Source of the DNA: Anabaena catenula FACHB-362
GTDB lineage: Bacteria; Cyanobacteriota; Cyanobacteriia; Cyanobacteriales; Nostocaceae
Reading direction: 5' to 3'
Length of the DNA stretch: 64,000 bases
Assembly (NCBI RefSeq): GCF_014698735.1
Contig: NZ_JACJTQ010000031.1
Coordinates: 1-64,000, forward strand
The translations under genes and the position numbers were made by a program. Positions 49,362 through 57,557 of this stretch are shown here, one piece after another; within the stretch, counting starts at the first letter, position 1; the number at the start of each line of letters is the position of its first letter. The notes beneath the pieces were generated by a model, which worked only from the letters and a program-made list of their open reading frames with translations, had not been told where the DNA came from and did no database searches.

Positions 49362-50708
49362 TTATTTTTCTGACAAAATTGATAACTTCACAACTGCGCC
49401 ATCTTTTAATGGCTGACTACTGCGAACAACATAACTTTCCCCTGGTTGTAAGCCAGAAAGAATTTCAACTTTACTGTCTGCTGTTTTCCCTAAAGTTACG
49501 CTTCTTTCTTTTACCTTGGGTTTACCATCTTTTTCATCCACGACAAATACTATGCCATTGTTGTCTTCTCGTTGTGTTTGTTTTTGGTAATCATTAATTG
49601 CTGTTTCTGGAACCACTACTCGCTGTGGTGTCTCGGTGTCAAAATTGACTCGTGCTAGTAGTCCACTGCCAATTTTTCCCCCGCTGTTGGGAATTACTAC
49701 TTCTATCGGTACTAAACGGGCTGTACTATCGGCGGTTGGAGAAATGCGAGTAACTCTACCCATGATATTTGTCTCTGGGAAAGCATCTAATCGCACTTGT
49801 ACAGATTGTCCAACCTGAATTTTTCCTAGTTCTAATTCAGAAACTTGAACTACGACTTTAATCCGACTGAAGTCACCTATTTTTAAGACTTCGTTACCTG
49901 GTTGGAGGAGATTACCAGGTTCTGTAACTTTTTCTGTGACTATGCCAGTAATGGGGGAGATTAAGCGGGAGTATGAACGGCGTTCATTAGCGCCAGCAAC
50001 TGCTGCTTGCTGGGCGAATACTCTACCTTGGGCGGCGGCGACGGCTTGCTTTTCGGTTCTGACTTGTTCAATGGTGGCTTGTAGGGCTTGGACTGCTGTT
50101 TGAGCTTTGGTTTGAGCTTGTTGGGCAGCTTGTTCGGAAATTGCGCCCTCTTTCAATAATTTTTGTTGTCTTTGGGAATCTGCTTTGGCTTGTACTACTT
50201 CCAGACGTGCTTTTTCTACTTCGGCGTTAGCATTACTTACCTGGGTCATGGCCCTGGCGACTTCTGATTGACGAGATGCTAGTTCTGCTTCGGCTTGCTG
50301 TAATCCTGTCTTGAGGAGAACATCATCTAACTGGCTGATGATTTGTCCTCTTTGGACTGTATCCCCAACATCTAGATTTAATGCTAGTAGTCGCCCTTCT
50401 ACTTGCGATCGCACTGAAACTATCCGAAATGGTGTGGTGTTACCTATATAGTCTGCTGGGGCGTTTAAAGGACTTGTCCGCGCGATCGCTACATCTACAG
50501 CAGTCTCACTGTTACCTCTTTCTCTACCTCCGGGCTGTCTAGATTGAGCTTCGGCTGATTCTTTTGGCAGTGACCCACAACTCCCTGTCAGCATTGCCAG
50601 TCCCAACATACAAGTCATTAATAATGTTTGTCTGTTCATGACTGGGGTGGCAATTAAGGTCGTTGGTATTTTCACCTGTTTTTGCGGCTTTTTTCCATCC
50701 AAAATCAT
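49362..50708 (-). CDS. RND efflux periplasmic adaptor (membrane fusion protein)
   Basis: The 448-residue protein is an AcrA/HlyD-like adaptor. Residues 24-45 form a lipoprotein-type signal ending TGSC. Then come the biotinyl-lipoyl half-motif RVVSVRSQVEGRLLALNLDV, a long coiled coil (about 120-235, rich in Gln and Ala) and a beta-barrel domain. The ATG at 50708 has a strong AGGAG eight bases upstream, so I keep it even though it adds 23 residues before the signal; a start at 50639 is possible. The pump gene follows directly. Confidence 0.9.
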   Translation of the reverse strand: MILDGKKPQKQVKIPTTLIATPVMNRQTLLMTCMLGLAMLTGSCGSLPKESAEAQSRQPGGRERGNSETAVDVAIARTSPLNAPADYIGNTTPFRIVSVRSQVEGRLLALNLDVGDTVQRGQIISQLDDVLLKTGLQQAEAELASRQSEVARAMTQVSNANAEVEKARLEVVQAKADSQRQQKLLKEGAISEQAAQQAQTKAQTAVQALQATIEQVRTEKQAVAAAQGRVFAQQAAVAGANERRSYSRLISPITGIVTEKVTEPGNLLQPGNEVLKIGDFSRIKVVVQVSELELGKIQVGQSVQVRLDAFPETNIMGRVTRISPTADSTARLVPIEVVIPNSGGKIGSGLLARVNFDTETPQRVVVPETAINDYQKQTQREDNNGIVFVVDEKDGKPKVKERSVTLGKTADSKVEILSGLQPGESYVVRSSQPLKDGAVVKLSILSEK

Positions 50709-51151
50709 GAATTTTTCTCCTATTTGGGAGTTTTTAAAGTTAAATGACCGTTTAGGAGCAAAGTATTTTGAATAAAATAGATCACAGAAAAACAGACATT
50801 ATTTAATCTTTTCTTCCGCAACTTTTGTATTTAAAATCACTATTTTTGCTCAATAAAACTTTCAAAATCTTTATCTATATGAAATCATAAAATTAGTATA
50901 AATATTTTTCTGGAAATGGGTAATAGGAAATTAGTCATGGTTAAAAGCGGTCAGGAGGCAGGTAATTCTTCATTCTTTCCCTTTTTCGTATCCCCTCAAT
51001 CCAAAAATTTGTCCCCAAGGCTAGTATTTCTATGGTTTTGACTATATATTAAGAATATTAAACAAAGGTTGATTTTTGAGCCGTTGTACTCATAGTCAAA
51101 TTGGTTAGCAGATTGAGACTACAGCGACTATCTATGTAAGGAAGGTAAAGA
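50709..51151. other. 443-bp divergent spacer
   Basis: The spacer lies between the divergent efflux operon and the phycobiliprotein lyase gene. It is AT-rich and must contain both promoters. I found no operator palindrome, RNA gene or coding frame; no regulator gene adjoins the pump. Confidence 0.45.
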
Positions 51152-51688
51152 GTGACATCATCCCTGAAAATTGTCCAAACTACCAATGAACAGCCGATTG
51201 CGGAATTTTTCCAAGCATCAGTAGGTGAGTGGCGATCTGAAAGGCGATATTACACCCTACCCCAGGGAGAAACCAAAGAGGTGGAGAGTCTAATCACCAT
51301 CAGGTTTTTACAACAGGGTTGTGAGGAATTGCAAAACCTGGCTCAGTTACATGATTTGTCCAAGTTAGAAATTTTGACCTGTGGTGCCCAAGTGAGTTGG
51401 GAAAGTACCGATGTCCTAAAACCCGGAAAAGAATCGAAGGGCTGCACGTTGTTTGGTGCTTTGGGAAATATCTTGTACCGCGATCGCGGTTTCGCTACAA
51501 CCAAACCAGTCACGGCTCAATATTATTTCTCCAATTTCCAAACCCTGTCTTTGCGAACTGAGTACAACAGTTCCGTGTTTGAGGAAGAAATCAAGCTTAT
51601 TGGCAGCAAATACCGCACCAGACAGAGTATCATTTCCCGTGCTGGTGAGCAGTTGATGATTGGTCAATATTTGGAAAAGCGAGTATAA
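51152..51688 (+). CDS. CpcS/CpeS-type phycobiliprotein lyase
   Basis: The 178-residue protein belongs to the CpcS/CpeS lyase family, beta-barrel (lipocalin-like) proteins that attach phycocyanobilin to a cysteine of phycobiliproteins. Family traits are FFQASVGEWRSERRYYTLPQ near the start and FSNFQTLSLRTEYNS later. It starts at a GTG preceded by AAGGAAGG. Which paralogue (CpcS, CpcU, CpcV or CpeS-like) it is cannot be told by eye. The gene stands alone. Confidence 0.8.
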   Translation: MTSSLKIVQTTNEQPIAEFFQASVGEWRSERRYYTLPQGETKEVESLITIRFLQQGCEELQNLAQLHDLSKLEILTCGAQVSWESTDVLKPGKESKGCTLFGALGNILYRDRGFATTKPVTAQYYFSNFQTLSLRTEYNSSVFEEEIKLIGSKYRTRQSIISRAGEQLMIGQYLEKRV

Positions 51689-52117
51689 CTCTATATCAAT
51701 TCACTTAATTAAAGCTACAAATGAATCTCCGCGTCTGTCCATCTGTATCAACTTGAAAGTGAAACGGGATTAGTTGTTGCTGTCGTTAGAGTTGAGCTTA
51801 ATACTGTGTTGCTGTCCAACACATTACTTTTAGTCAGCAGGAGGAGCAAGCAGGGGAGAGCAATGGGTCGGTTTTGCCTAAAATAATGATGCAATTTGTA
51901 GGCTGGAGAGCTTCTCAAGAGGGGAAATAATTTTTTACAAAAAATTTACAAAAATTTCCCCCAAATTTCTGGCTGGTGTGTCATTATAAAAAGGTGAGAC
52001 TTGATTTGGCGGCAGTGTGTGTTGTTAGTATTGATAGGTTTTTCCCTTTTGGTATTTACAGACTTCTCTCCAAAATCTAAATCTCTACACCCGATGGTTT
52101 TGGACACAAAGTAATCT
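51689..52117. other. Spacer and long leader before the RRM gene
   Basis: This 429-base spacer probably contains the promoter and a long 5' leader of the RNA-binding protein gene. Cold-induced cyanobacterial rbp genes often have such leaders, but I see no named cold-box motif here. No other gene was found. Confidence 0.45.
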
Positions 52118-52456
52118 ATGTCAGTTTACGTAGGCAATCTTTCTTACGAAGTTACACAAGACGCTCTATCAGCTGTATTCGCAGAATACGGTACTGTTAA
52201 GCGCGTGCAGATTCCCACCGATCGGGAAACTGGCCGCGTTCGCGGTTTTGCTTTCGTAGAAATGGGTACAGATGCAGAAGAAACAGCAGCCATCGAAGCT
52301 CTCGACGGTGCTGAATGGATGGGACGGGATTTGAAAGTTAATAAAGCCAAGCCTAAGGAAGACCGTGGTGGTTCCTTCGGTGGTGGTGGCGGCGGCGGTG
52401 GACGCGGCGGCTACGGCGGTGGCGGTGGTGGTGGCGGCGGTCGTGGTCGCTACTAA
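52118..52456 (+). CDS. Glycine-rich RRM RNA-binding protein
   Basis: The 112-residue protein has one RNA recognition motif with RNP2 VYVGNLS (residues 3-9) and RNP1 RGFAFVEM (about 43-50), followed by a tail of Gly with a few Arg and Tyr. This is the cyanobacterial Rbp type, often induced by cold and involved in RNA metabolism. Induction is inferred from the family. A good terminator follows. Confidence 0.93.
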   Translation: MSVYVGNLSYEVTQDALSAVFAEYGTVKRVQIPTDRETGRVRGFAFVEMGTDAEETAAIEALDGAEWMGRDLKVNKAKPKEDRGGSFGGGGGGGGRGGYGGGGGGGGGRGRY

Positions 52457-52504
52457 GTAGCCTCTACTCAGCTAAATCGGCTAACCCCTTAAATTGCAAA
52501 AGAT

Positions 52505-52544
52505 AAAAGTAACTCATTCCGGCTGCGGGGTGGGTTACTTTTTT
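52505..52544 (+). terminator. Intrinsic terminator after the RRM gene
   Basis: AAAAGTAACTCA (52505-52516) pairs with TGGGTTACTTTT (52531-52542, one G-U) and the T-run continues. It lies 48 bases after the stop of the RRM gene. Confidence 0.82.
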
Positions 52545-52594
52545 ATGGCAAAGCTTTCGTTCAAAGTCAAGCAAGGGCATCTAAACTCTTTGGG

Positions 52595-52786
52595 TGCAAC
52601 TGCCGGTTAGGACATCAAGAGATGATAAAACTTAGACACATAGGACTTACGCAAGATCTGACTGAAAACCTGATTCCTGTGTAGCGGTAATTCATGTAGC
52701 TTGCTTCCCGAAGGGTATTACCGCTACTTTGGTTATGTTTTGCGTAAGTCCTAACACAAACAGACTTTCAACTCTGTCACCTGCTA
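52595..52786 (+). mobile_element. Family A element, copy 4, split by family B
   Basis: The left part (about 52595-52640, with CCGGTTAGGACATC and ATAAAACTTAGACACA) and the right part (52759-52786, ending CTGTCACCTGCTA) together match family A. They are separated by the 113-bp family B element at 52641-52753. After removal of the insert and one ACACA, the join aligns with copy 1 without a gap. The outer left end is decayed. Confidence 0.75.
52641..52753 (+). mobile_element. Family B element, copy 1 (113 bp), ACACA duplication
   Basis: The ends TAGGACTTACGCAA and TTGCGTAAGTCCTA are perfect 14-bp terminal inverted repeats. ACACA directly flanks both sides (52636-52640 and 52754-52758). Inside lies a perfect 11-bp inverted pair, GTAGCGGTAAT at 52681-52691 and ATTACCGCTAC at 52717-52727. 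No coding capacity. It is inserted into a family A copy and lies just upstream of the radical SAM gene. Confidence 0.85.
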
Positions 52787-52824
52787 TAACGATAAATTAT
52801 CAAATCAGTAGAAAGAAAAATTTT

Positions 52825-53940
52825 ATGTCAAAAAATAACCAGGTTTTAGGAACAAAAAGGCGCTCATTTTGGGAACTTGCTCGACAAGGAGTGCTAGATG
52901 GGGGGCCTTCGACTTGTCAATTTGCTATTACCAGTGTGTGTAATGCCCGTTGTGGGTTCTGTAGTTTTGCTGTGGATAAGATGCCGATAGATGAGCGGCA
53001 TTCTGTAACATTGGAACAGGCAAAACAAGCGGCGGAAATTCTTTACCAGAATGGAGTCTATTTTCTCATATATGTGGGTGGTGAACCAATGGCTCATCCA
53101 GATTTAAATGAGATGATTGCTCATGCTTCTAGTCTTGGTATGGCAACGATGTTGGTAACAAATGGCTCACTGCTGACACCAAAACGGATTGATGAGTTAG
53201 CTGATGCTGGGTTGATGAGTGTGATTATTTCTATTGATGCGGCGGAGGCTGAGAAACATGAGCAAAATCGCGGACTTAGGGGAGTATGCGATCGCATTCA
53301 AGAAGCCAATACCCATTTCCAGCGACGCAATATCAGTACTACAGCTTCTGTCACCATGAGTAGATTGATAGAAGATTACAATCAACTACCACCATTTTTG
53401 AAGTCTTTAGGGTTTGACAGTGTCACTTTCTCCTATCCTCTAACCACCCTTGGCTCATCCTATCTTGGTTATGCCGAATCTGACTTAGTCAACTACACTG
53501 CTGAGGAATTAAATCAACGGTTTGAAACTGTCAAAGCCCTAAAACGCGACTTTGAGGTTGTAAATCCTACCGCCTCTATTGAAGATATGCAGCGTCATTT
53601 ACGGGGAGAACCAGAGCAATTTGGGTGTCTGGGTGGCTGGAAATTGTTTTATCTAGACTGGCATCTTAACCTTTATCGTTGCCACAACTGGGATAAACCC
53701 ATGTGTCATATCACAGAGTTTGATGGTTCCCAACGGGTGCGTGATGGTTGTACGGCTTGTATGATTGATTGCTACCGTGACTCTAGCGTCATGCAGCATA
53801 TTGGTGTGGCTGTTAGTGATGGAGTGCAAGCAGCAGCCAAGGGAAATCTGAAAGCTGCTTGGAAACATTGGTTTAATCGCAAAAATCTTGTTTCCCTGCA
53901 AGCTGTTTGGGAACAATCTACCTGGTTACGTCGATTGTAA
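52825..53940 (+). CDS. Radical SAM protein with C-terminal cysteine cluster
   Basis: The 371-residue protein has the radical SAM motif CxxxCxxC as CNARCGFC and the GGEP motif. The C-terminal part holds further cysteines (CLGGW, YRCHNW, GCTACMIDC), resembling a SPASM-type domain with an extra iron-sulphur cluster. I chose the ATG at 52825; a frame starting at a TTG at 52729 begins inside the family B element and adds 32 unrelated residues. It is not HpnH, whose N-terminus differs. Its closeness to hpnI, hpnK and hpnJ suggests, but does not prove, a role in hopanoid or lipid modification. Confidence 0.8.
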   Translation: MSKNNQVLGTKRRSFWELARQGVLDGGPSTCQFAITSVCNARCGFCSFAVDKMPIDERHSVTLEQAKQAAEILYQNGVYFLIYVGGEPMAHPDLNEMIAHASSLGMATMLVTNGSLLTPKRIDELADAGLMSVIISIDAAEAEKHEQNRGLRGVCDRIQEANTHFQRRNISTTASVTMSRLIEDYNQLPPFLKSLGFDSVTFSYPLTTLGSSYLGYAESDLVNYTAEELNQRFETVKALKRDFEVVNPTASIEDMQRHLRGEPEQFGCLGGWKLFYLDWHLNLYRCHNWDKPMCHITEFDGSQRVRDGCTACMIDCYRDSSVMQHIGVAVSDGVQAAAKGNLKAAWKHWFNRKNLVSLQAVWEQSTWLRRL

Positions 53941-53985
53941 AAGCCTTGACGATGAAAATCGTGGTTCATATTCTAGTAGTCTGTC

Positions 53986-54063
53986 ATATCGTGTTCGGTT
54001 AAAGACTGATAATTAAAGCCGACGCGGAGAGTTTTTTGGATAAGTAATTAAGCGAACATGATA
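53986..54063. mobile_element. Family C small inverted-repeat element, copy 2
   Basis: ATATCGTGTTCGGTTAA at the left and TTAAGCGAACATGATAT at the right are inverted repeats with two mismatches in 17. The element is about 80 bp and shares its ends and the core segment CACGGAG/CGCGGAG with copy 1 at 32705-32801. No coding capacity. It is the first of three different elements stacked upstream of the hpnI 3' end. Confidence 0.65.
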
Positions 54064-54097
54064 TCAAGAACTAATTGACGGGTAAATAAATCTTGTA

Positions 54098-54198
54098 TAG
54101 CAGGTGACAGGGGACAGGTGACAGGTGACAGTCTGAAGAGTCTTTTGGTGTCTAGGTTTTATAATCAGTTGGTGTCCTAACCGCCCTGTCTGTTGCTA
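54098..54198 (-). mobile_element. Family A element, copy 2 (101 bp), TA duplication
   Basis: This copy runs TAGCAGGTGACAGG ... TGTTGCTA, the reverse orientation of copy 1, and differs from it at 2 of 101 bases. TA flanks both sides (54096-54097 and 54199-54200). The near identity suggests recent movement or copying. It lies between family C and family B elements. Confidence 0.85.
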
Positions 54199-54245
54199 TA
54201 ACTCTGTAGGGGCGGGGTTTCCTTGCCCTTTCTGCCTATATAGAA

Positions 54246-54361
54246 CAGGACTTACGCAAAATATCTCTCAAACCCTCTTTTCTTTGTGTCCTTTGCTTCG
54301 CAACGCTACCGCGAACGCGTCTTCGCGGTTCGTTTTTTACGTTAGTCTTGCGTAAGTCCTA
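54246..54361 (+). mobile_element. Family B element, copy 2 (116 bp), TAGAA duplication
   Basis: The ends AGGACTTACGCAA and TTGCGTAAGTCCT match copy 1, and TAGAA flanks both sides (54241-54245 and 54362-54366). An internal CCGCGAA/TTCGCGG stem lies at 54309-54328. The right 20 bases (54342-54361) supply the last codons and the stop of hpnI. No own coding capacity. Confidence 0.82.
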
Positions 54362-55517
54362 TAGAAATTACCACCAACTTACCCTCGTGAGTCAACTTCA
54401 TTCGTTGTCCACGCCATTCAATGGTGTTACCAAAAAAGCTATAGCACCAGATGAAAAAATGCAGCAAATCGCGTAGAGGGATGAGCCATAAAAACTTTTT
54501 GGCGATGGGATCATGCAAAACATTGACTCCCACAACCCAACCCATAACTAACCGCATTCCCCAGATAATAACTAACGCAGTCCAGCCGAGTATAGAACCA
54601 CCGCTAGTTATCAACAACAATAAACTAGAAACTGTTCCGTAGGTAAAGACGAGTCCTAAATAACCCCAAGGACGAGAAACACGGATACACCTAGCCCAGC
54701 GGATTTGGCGTTTGATGGTATCGCTCAGGCTGCTAGTACCTAAAACATGATCAACTATATAATTAGATAATATGACTTTATAACCTGCTTGGGCTGGGAG
54801 GTAGCCAAGTTGAAAATCGTCAGCAAGATAATCTGCGATCGCTTTAAAGCCACCAATTGTTTCCAGCACTCGTTTACGAATGACTATCGTAGAACCGAGA
54901 GCAAATTTTATTCCCTCTAATTGATTGCTGACTAAAACGCCTGTATGAAAGTCTGTAGCAGTACCGATTCCGTCTAATGTGGCTACCCATCCCTGGGCTA
55001 AGGAACGATATAAGCAGGTGACAACACCAACACTTGGATCTGTTAGCGGTTGGATAATCTGTTGTAAATAATCTTTGTCAACGCGAATATCACTATCAGC
55101 GATAACTAATATGTCATGTTTAGCTGTGGTGAACGCATGGGCTAAGTTACTTACTTTCAAGTTTGTGCCAATTATTTCATCCTTGACAACTAAACTAATA
55201 TCCACATGGGGAAATTGCTGTATTAGCCTTTCTATAATTTCTATGCTGGGGTCGATGAAATCCCTGACCCCGAAGACAATCTGGTATTCTGGGTAATACT
55301 GCTGACAAAATGAGGCTAGATTGGTGTAAGTCTCTTCATCTATTCCACAAAGTGGTTTGAGAATGGTTAAAGGTGGATGAAATTCGGGATTGACGGGATA
55401 GGGATAACGCCGAAATGCGATCGCTGCATAAATCCCGTAACAGTAGAATAAGACTGCTGATAAACAGAAGGAGGCAGTAAGTAAAATAGCTGACAACTGA
55501 TAACTGACAATTGACAC
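54342..55517 (-). CDS. hpnI: Hopanoid glycosyltransferase HpnI
   Basis: The 391-residue protein is a family 2 glycosyltransferase of the HpnI type, which adds N-acetylglucosamine to bacteriohopanetetrol. It has an N-terminal transmembrane helix, the GT2 domain with VIADSDIRVD (DxD) and ADDFQLGY, the QIRWARCIRVSR motif, and C-terminal helices. The last residues G-L-T-Q-D and the stop lie inside a family B element, so the native C-terminus was replaced. The GTG start abuts the divergent ABC exporter start with no gap and lies in a GTCAGTTATCAGT-type repeat, so the true start is uncertain. Confidence 0.88.
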   Translation of the reverse strand: MSIVSYQLSAILLTASFCLSAVLFYCYGIYAAIAFRRYPYPVNPEFHPPLTILKPLCGIDEETYTNLASFCQQYYPEYQIVFGVRDFIDPSIEIIERLIQQFPHVDISLVVKDEIIGTNLKVSNLAHAFTTAKHDILVIADSDIRVDKDYLQQIIQPLTDPSVGVVTCLYRSLAQGWVATLDGIGTATDFHTGVLVSNQLEGIKFALGSTIVIRKRVLETIGGFKAIADYLADDFQLGYLPAQAGYKVILSNYIVDHVLGTSSLSDTIKRQIRWARCIRVSRPWGYLGLVFTYGTVSSLLLLITSGGSILGWTALVIIWGMRLVMGWVVGVNVLHDPIAKKFLWLIPLRDLLHFFIWCYSFFGNTIEWRGQRMKLTHEGKLVVISIGLTQD

Positions 55518-57146
55518 ATGAATGTAATTTACTTTCTTCTACGTTCTTCTTGGGTGATGGTAGTGATCGCCATCTTGACCGGCTTTTTGAGTGGTGCTAG
55601 TAGTGCTGGACTAATTGCCCTGATTAGCCGTGGCGCAAATCAAGAATATACTTTACCTTTAATATCCATCGCTTGGGGATTTTTGGCTTTAGTAAATATC
55701 GCTCTGATTACCAGCATCATTACACAAGTAATGCTGATTCGCCTCTCTCAAAATGCCATTTTACAATTAAGAATGCGCTTGAGTCGGCAAATACTTGCTT
55801 CTGAGTTAAGTCATCTAGAACAAATCGGAAATTCTCGACTATTAGCAACTTTAACAGAAGATGTCCAAGCTGTTGCCAATGCTGTATATATAGTACCTTT
55901 TATGTGCATTGATTTAGCAACTGTTTTGGGTTGTTTGGTTTATATCACCTGCCTATCTTGGTTAGTATTATTAATGCTAGTTATTTTAATGGTAGTAGGT
56001 ATAGGTAGCTGCCAATGGTTGTTAAATCGAGGAGGGCAATTATTAGCCCTTGCCCGTGAAGATCAAGATTTACTATTTAAGCATTTAGGAACTATTACAG
56101 ATGGCATCAAAGAACTTAAACTTAACTATCAACGCCGTCAAGTTTTTTTAACAAAAAATTTACAATCAACTGCTAGTCAATTTCGTCGTCATAATATTGA
56201 TGGACTGACTTTATTTGCTGCAACTACTAGTTGGGGTAAACTTCTGTTTTTTTTCGCAATGGGTTTTTTATTATTTGCATTACCTAAATTACTGCCCATC
56301 AGTCCTAAAACCCTTTCCAGCTATATTTTAACTTTCACTTATTTGATGTTGCCGATGGATAATATTGTTAGTAATCTTCCCCAAATTACCAAAGCCGATA
56401 TAGCCTTACAAAAAATAGAATCTCTAGGTTTATCTCTAGGTAATCGGGCAGAAATATCAACATTACCACCCCCTATTAAATATTTCTGGCAAAGTTTACA
56501 ACTTCATGGTGTTACCCACACTTATTACAGAGAACAAGAAGATAACAACTTTATTCTTGGTTCAATTGATTTGACAATATATCCTCAAGAAATAATCTTC
56601 ATTGTTGGTGGAAACGGTAGCGGTAAATCTACCTTAGCTAAATTAATTACTGGATTATACATTCCTGAAAACGGAGAAATTGTCTTTGATGGAGAATTAA
56701 TAAATGATCAAAATCGTGAATGGTATCGCCAACATTTTGCTGTTATCTTCTCCGATTTCTATTTATTTGAAGAACTTTTTGGTTTAGAAAATAGCGCTTT
56801 AGATTTTGAAGCGAGAGAGTATATTAAGAAACTACAATTAGACCATAAAGTAAAAATTGAAAATGGGCAACTTTCCACCACCGCACTTTCTCAAGGACAG
56901 CGAAAGAGATTAGCTTTGCTAACAGCTTATTTAGAAGATAGACCAATTTATCTATTTGATGAATGGGCAGCAGACCAAGATCCCATATTTAAAGAAATAT
57001 TCTATACTCAGTTATTACCAGAATTGCGAAAAAAAGGTAAAACAATCCTCGTAATTAGCCATGATGATCGCTATTTTCATCTAGCAGACCGCCTCATCAA
57101 ACTAGACTACGGTAAAATTGAATATAATAAGGAATATTGCCTTTAA
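55518..57146 (+). CDS. ABC exporter, cyclic-peptide-export type
   Basis: The 542-residue half-transporter has an N-terminal membrane domain (about 1-310, six helices) and a nucleotide-binding domain with Walker A GGNGSGKST (about residue 370), signature LSQGQRKRLALL and Walker B YLFDEW followed by a switch His in LVISHDDRY. It resembles the SyrD/PvdE family that exports peptides or siderophores. Among hopanoid genes it might move a lipid, but this is inference. Its start is immediately next to the divergent hpnI start. Confidence 0.82.
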   Translation: MNVIYFLLRSSWVMVVIAILTGFLSGASSAGLIALISRGANQEYTLPLISIAWGFLALVNIALITSIITQVMLIRLSQNAILQLRMRLSRQILASELSHLEQIGNSRLLATLTEDVQAVANAVYIVPFMCIDLATVLGCLVYITCLSWLVLLMLVILMVVGIGSCQWLLNRGGQLLALAREDQDLLFKHLGTITDGIKELKLNYQRRQVFLTKNLQSTASQFRRHNIDGLTLFAATTSWGKLLFFFAMGFLLFALPKLLPISPKTLSSYILTFTYLMLPMDNIVSNLPQITKADIALQKIESLGLSLGNRAEISTLPPPIKYFWQSLQLHGVTHTYYREQEDNNFILGSIDLTIYPQEIIFIVGGNGSGKSTLAKLITGLYIPENGEIVFDGELINDQNREWYRQHFAVIFSDFYLFEELFGLENSALDFEAREYIKKLQLDHKVKIENGQLSTTALSQGQRKRLALLTAYLEDRPIYLFDEWAADQDPIFKEIFYTQLLPELRKKGKTILVISHDDRYFHLADRLIKLDYGKIEYNKEYCL

Positions 57147-57180
57147 AATTTACAGTTATAGGATGAAATTAGGATTAAAT

Positions 57181-57552
57181 ATGGCAGACGCTAAAAACGT
57201 ATTAGGAACAAAATTAGAAATTTGTTGCACTTCTCCCATGACAGGGTATTACCGCGACGGGTTTTGTACAACAGGTGGCCAAGATGTGGGAATGCACGTG
57301 GTTTGCGCTCAAGTAACAGCAGAATTTTTAGAATTTACCAAATCTCTAGGAAACGACTTGAGTACCCCTTTTCCTGAATATAATTTTCCCGGTTTGAAAC
57401 CTGGTGATTGTTGGTGTTTGTGTGCAGCCCGTTGGCAAGAAGCTCTTGAGGCTGGGGTTGCACCTCCAGTTCTCCTCTCAGCTACCCATGCTAGGGCTGT
57501 GGAGGTGTGTAATTTGGAAGATTTGCAAAAACACGCCGTCACTAAGAAATGA
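57181..57552 (+). CDS. DUF2237 family protein
   Basis: The 123-residue protein is a DUF2237 member, with the conserved block SPMTGYYRDGFCTTGGQDVG and the core FPGLKPGDCWCLCAARWQEA. Six or more conserved-looking cysteines suggest a metal or redox role, which is not established. I chose the ATG at 57181 because AGGA lies about eight bases upstream; a longer frame from 57118 overlaps the ABC gene. It follows the exporter closely on the same strand. Confidence 0.85.
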   Translation: MADAKNVLGTKLEICCTSPMTGYYRDGFCTTGGQDVGMHVVCAQVTAEFLEFTKSLGNDLSTPFPEYNFPGLKPGDCWCLCAARWQEALEAGVAPPVLLSATHARAVEVCNLEDLQKHAVTKK

Positions 57553-57557
57553 ATATT

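Noticed and set aside
52729-52824. N-terminal extension of the radical SAM gene from a TTG at 52729
   Set aside because: It begins inside the family B element and crosses the remaining family A fragment; the added residues are not protein-like and the ATG at 52825 fits the start of the conserved part.
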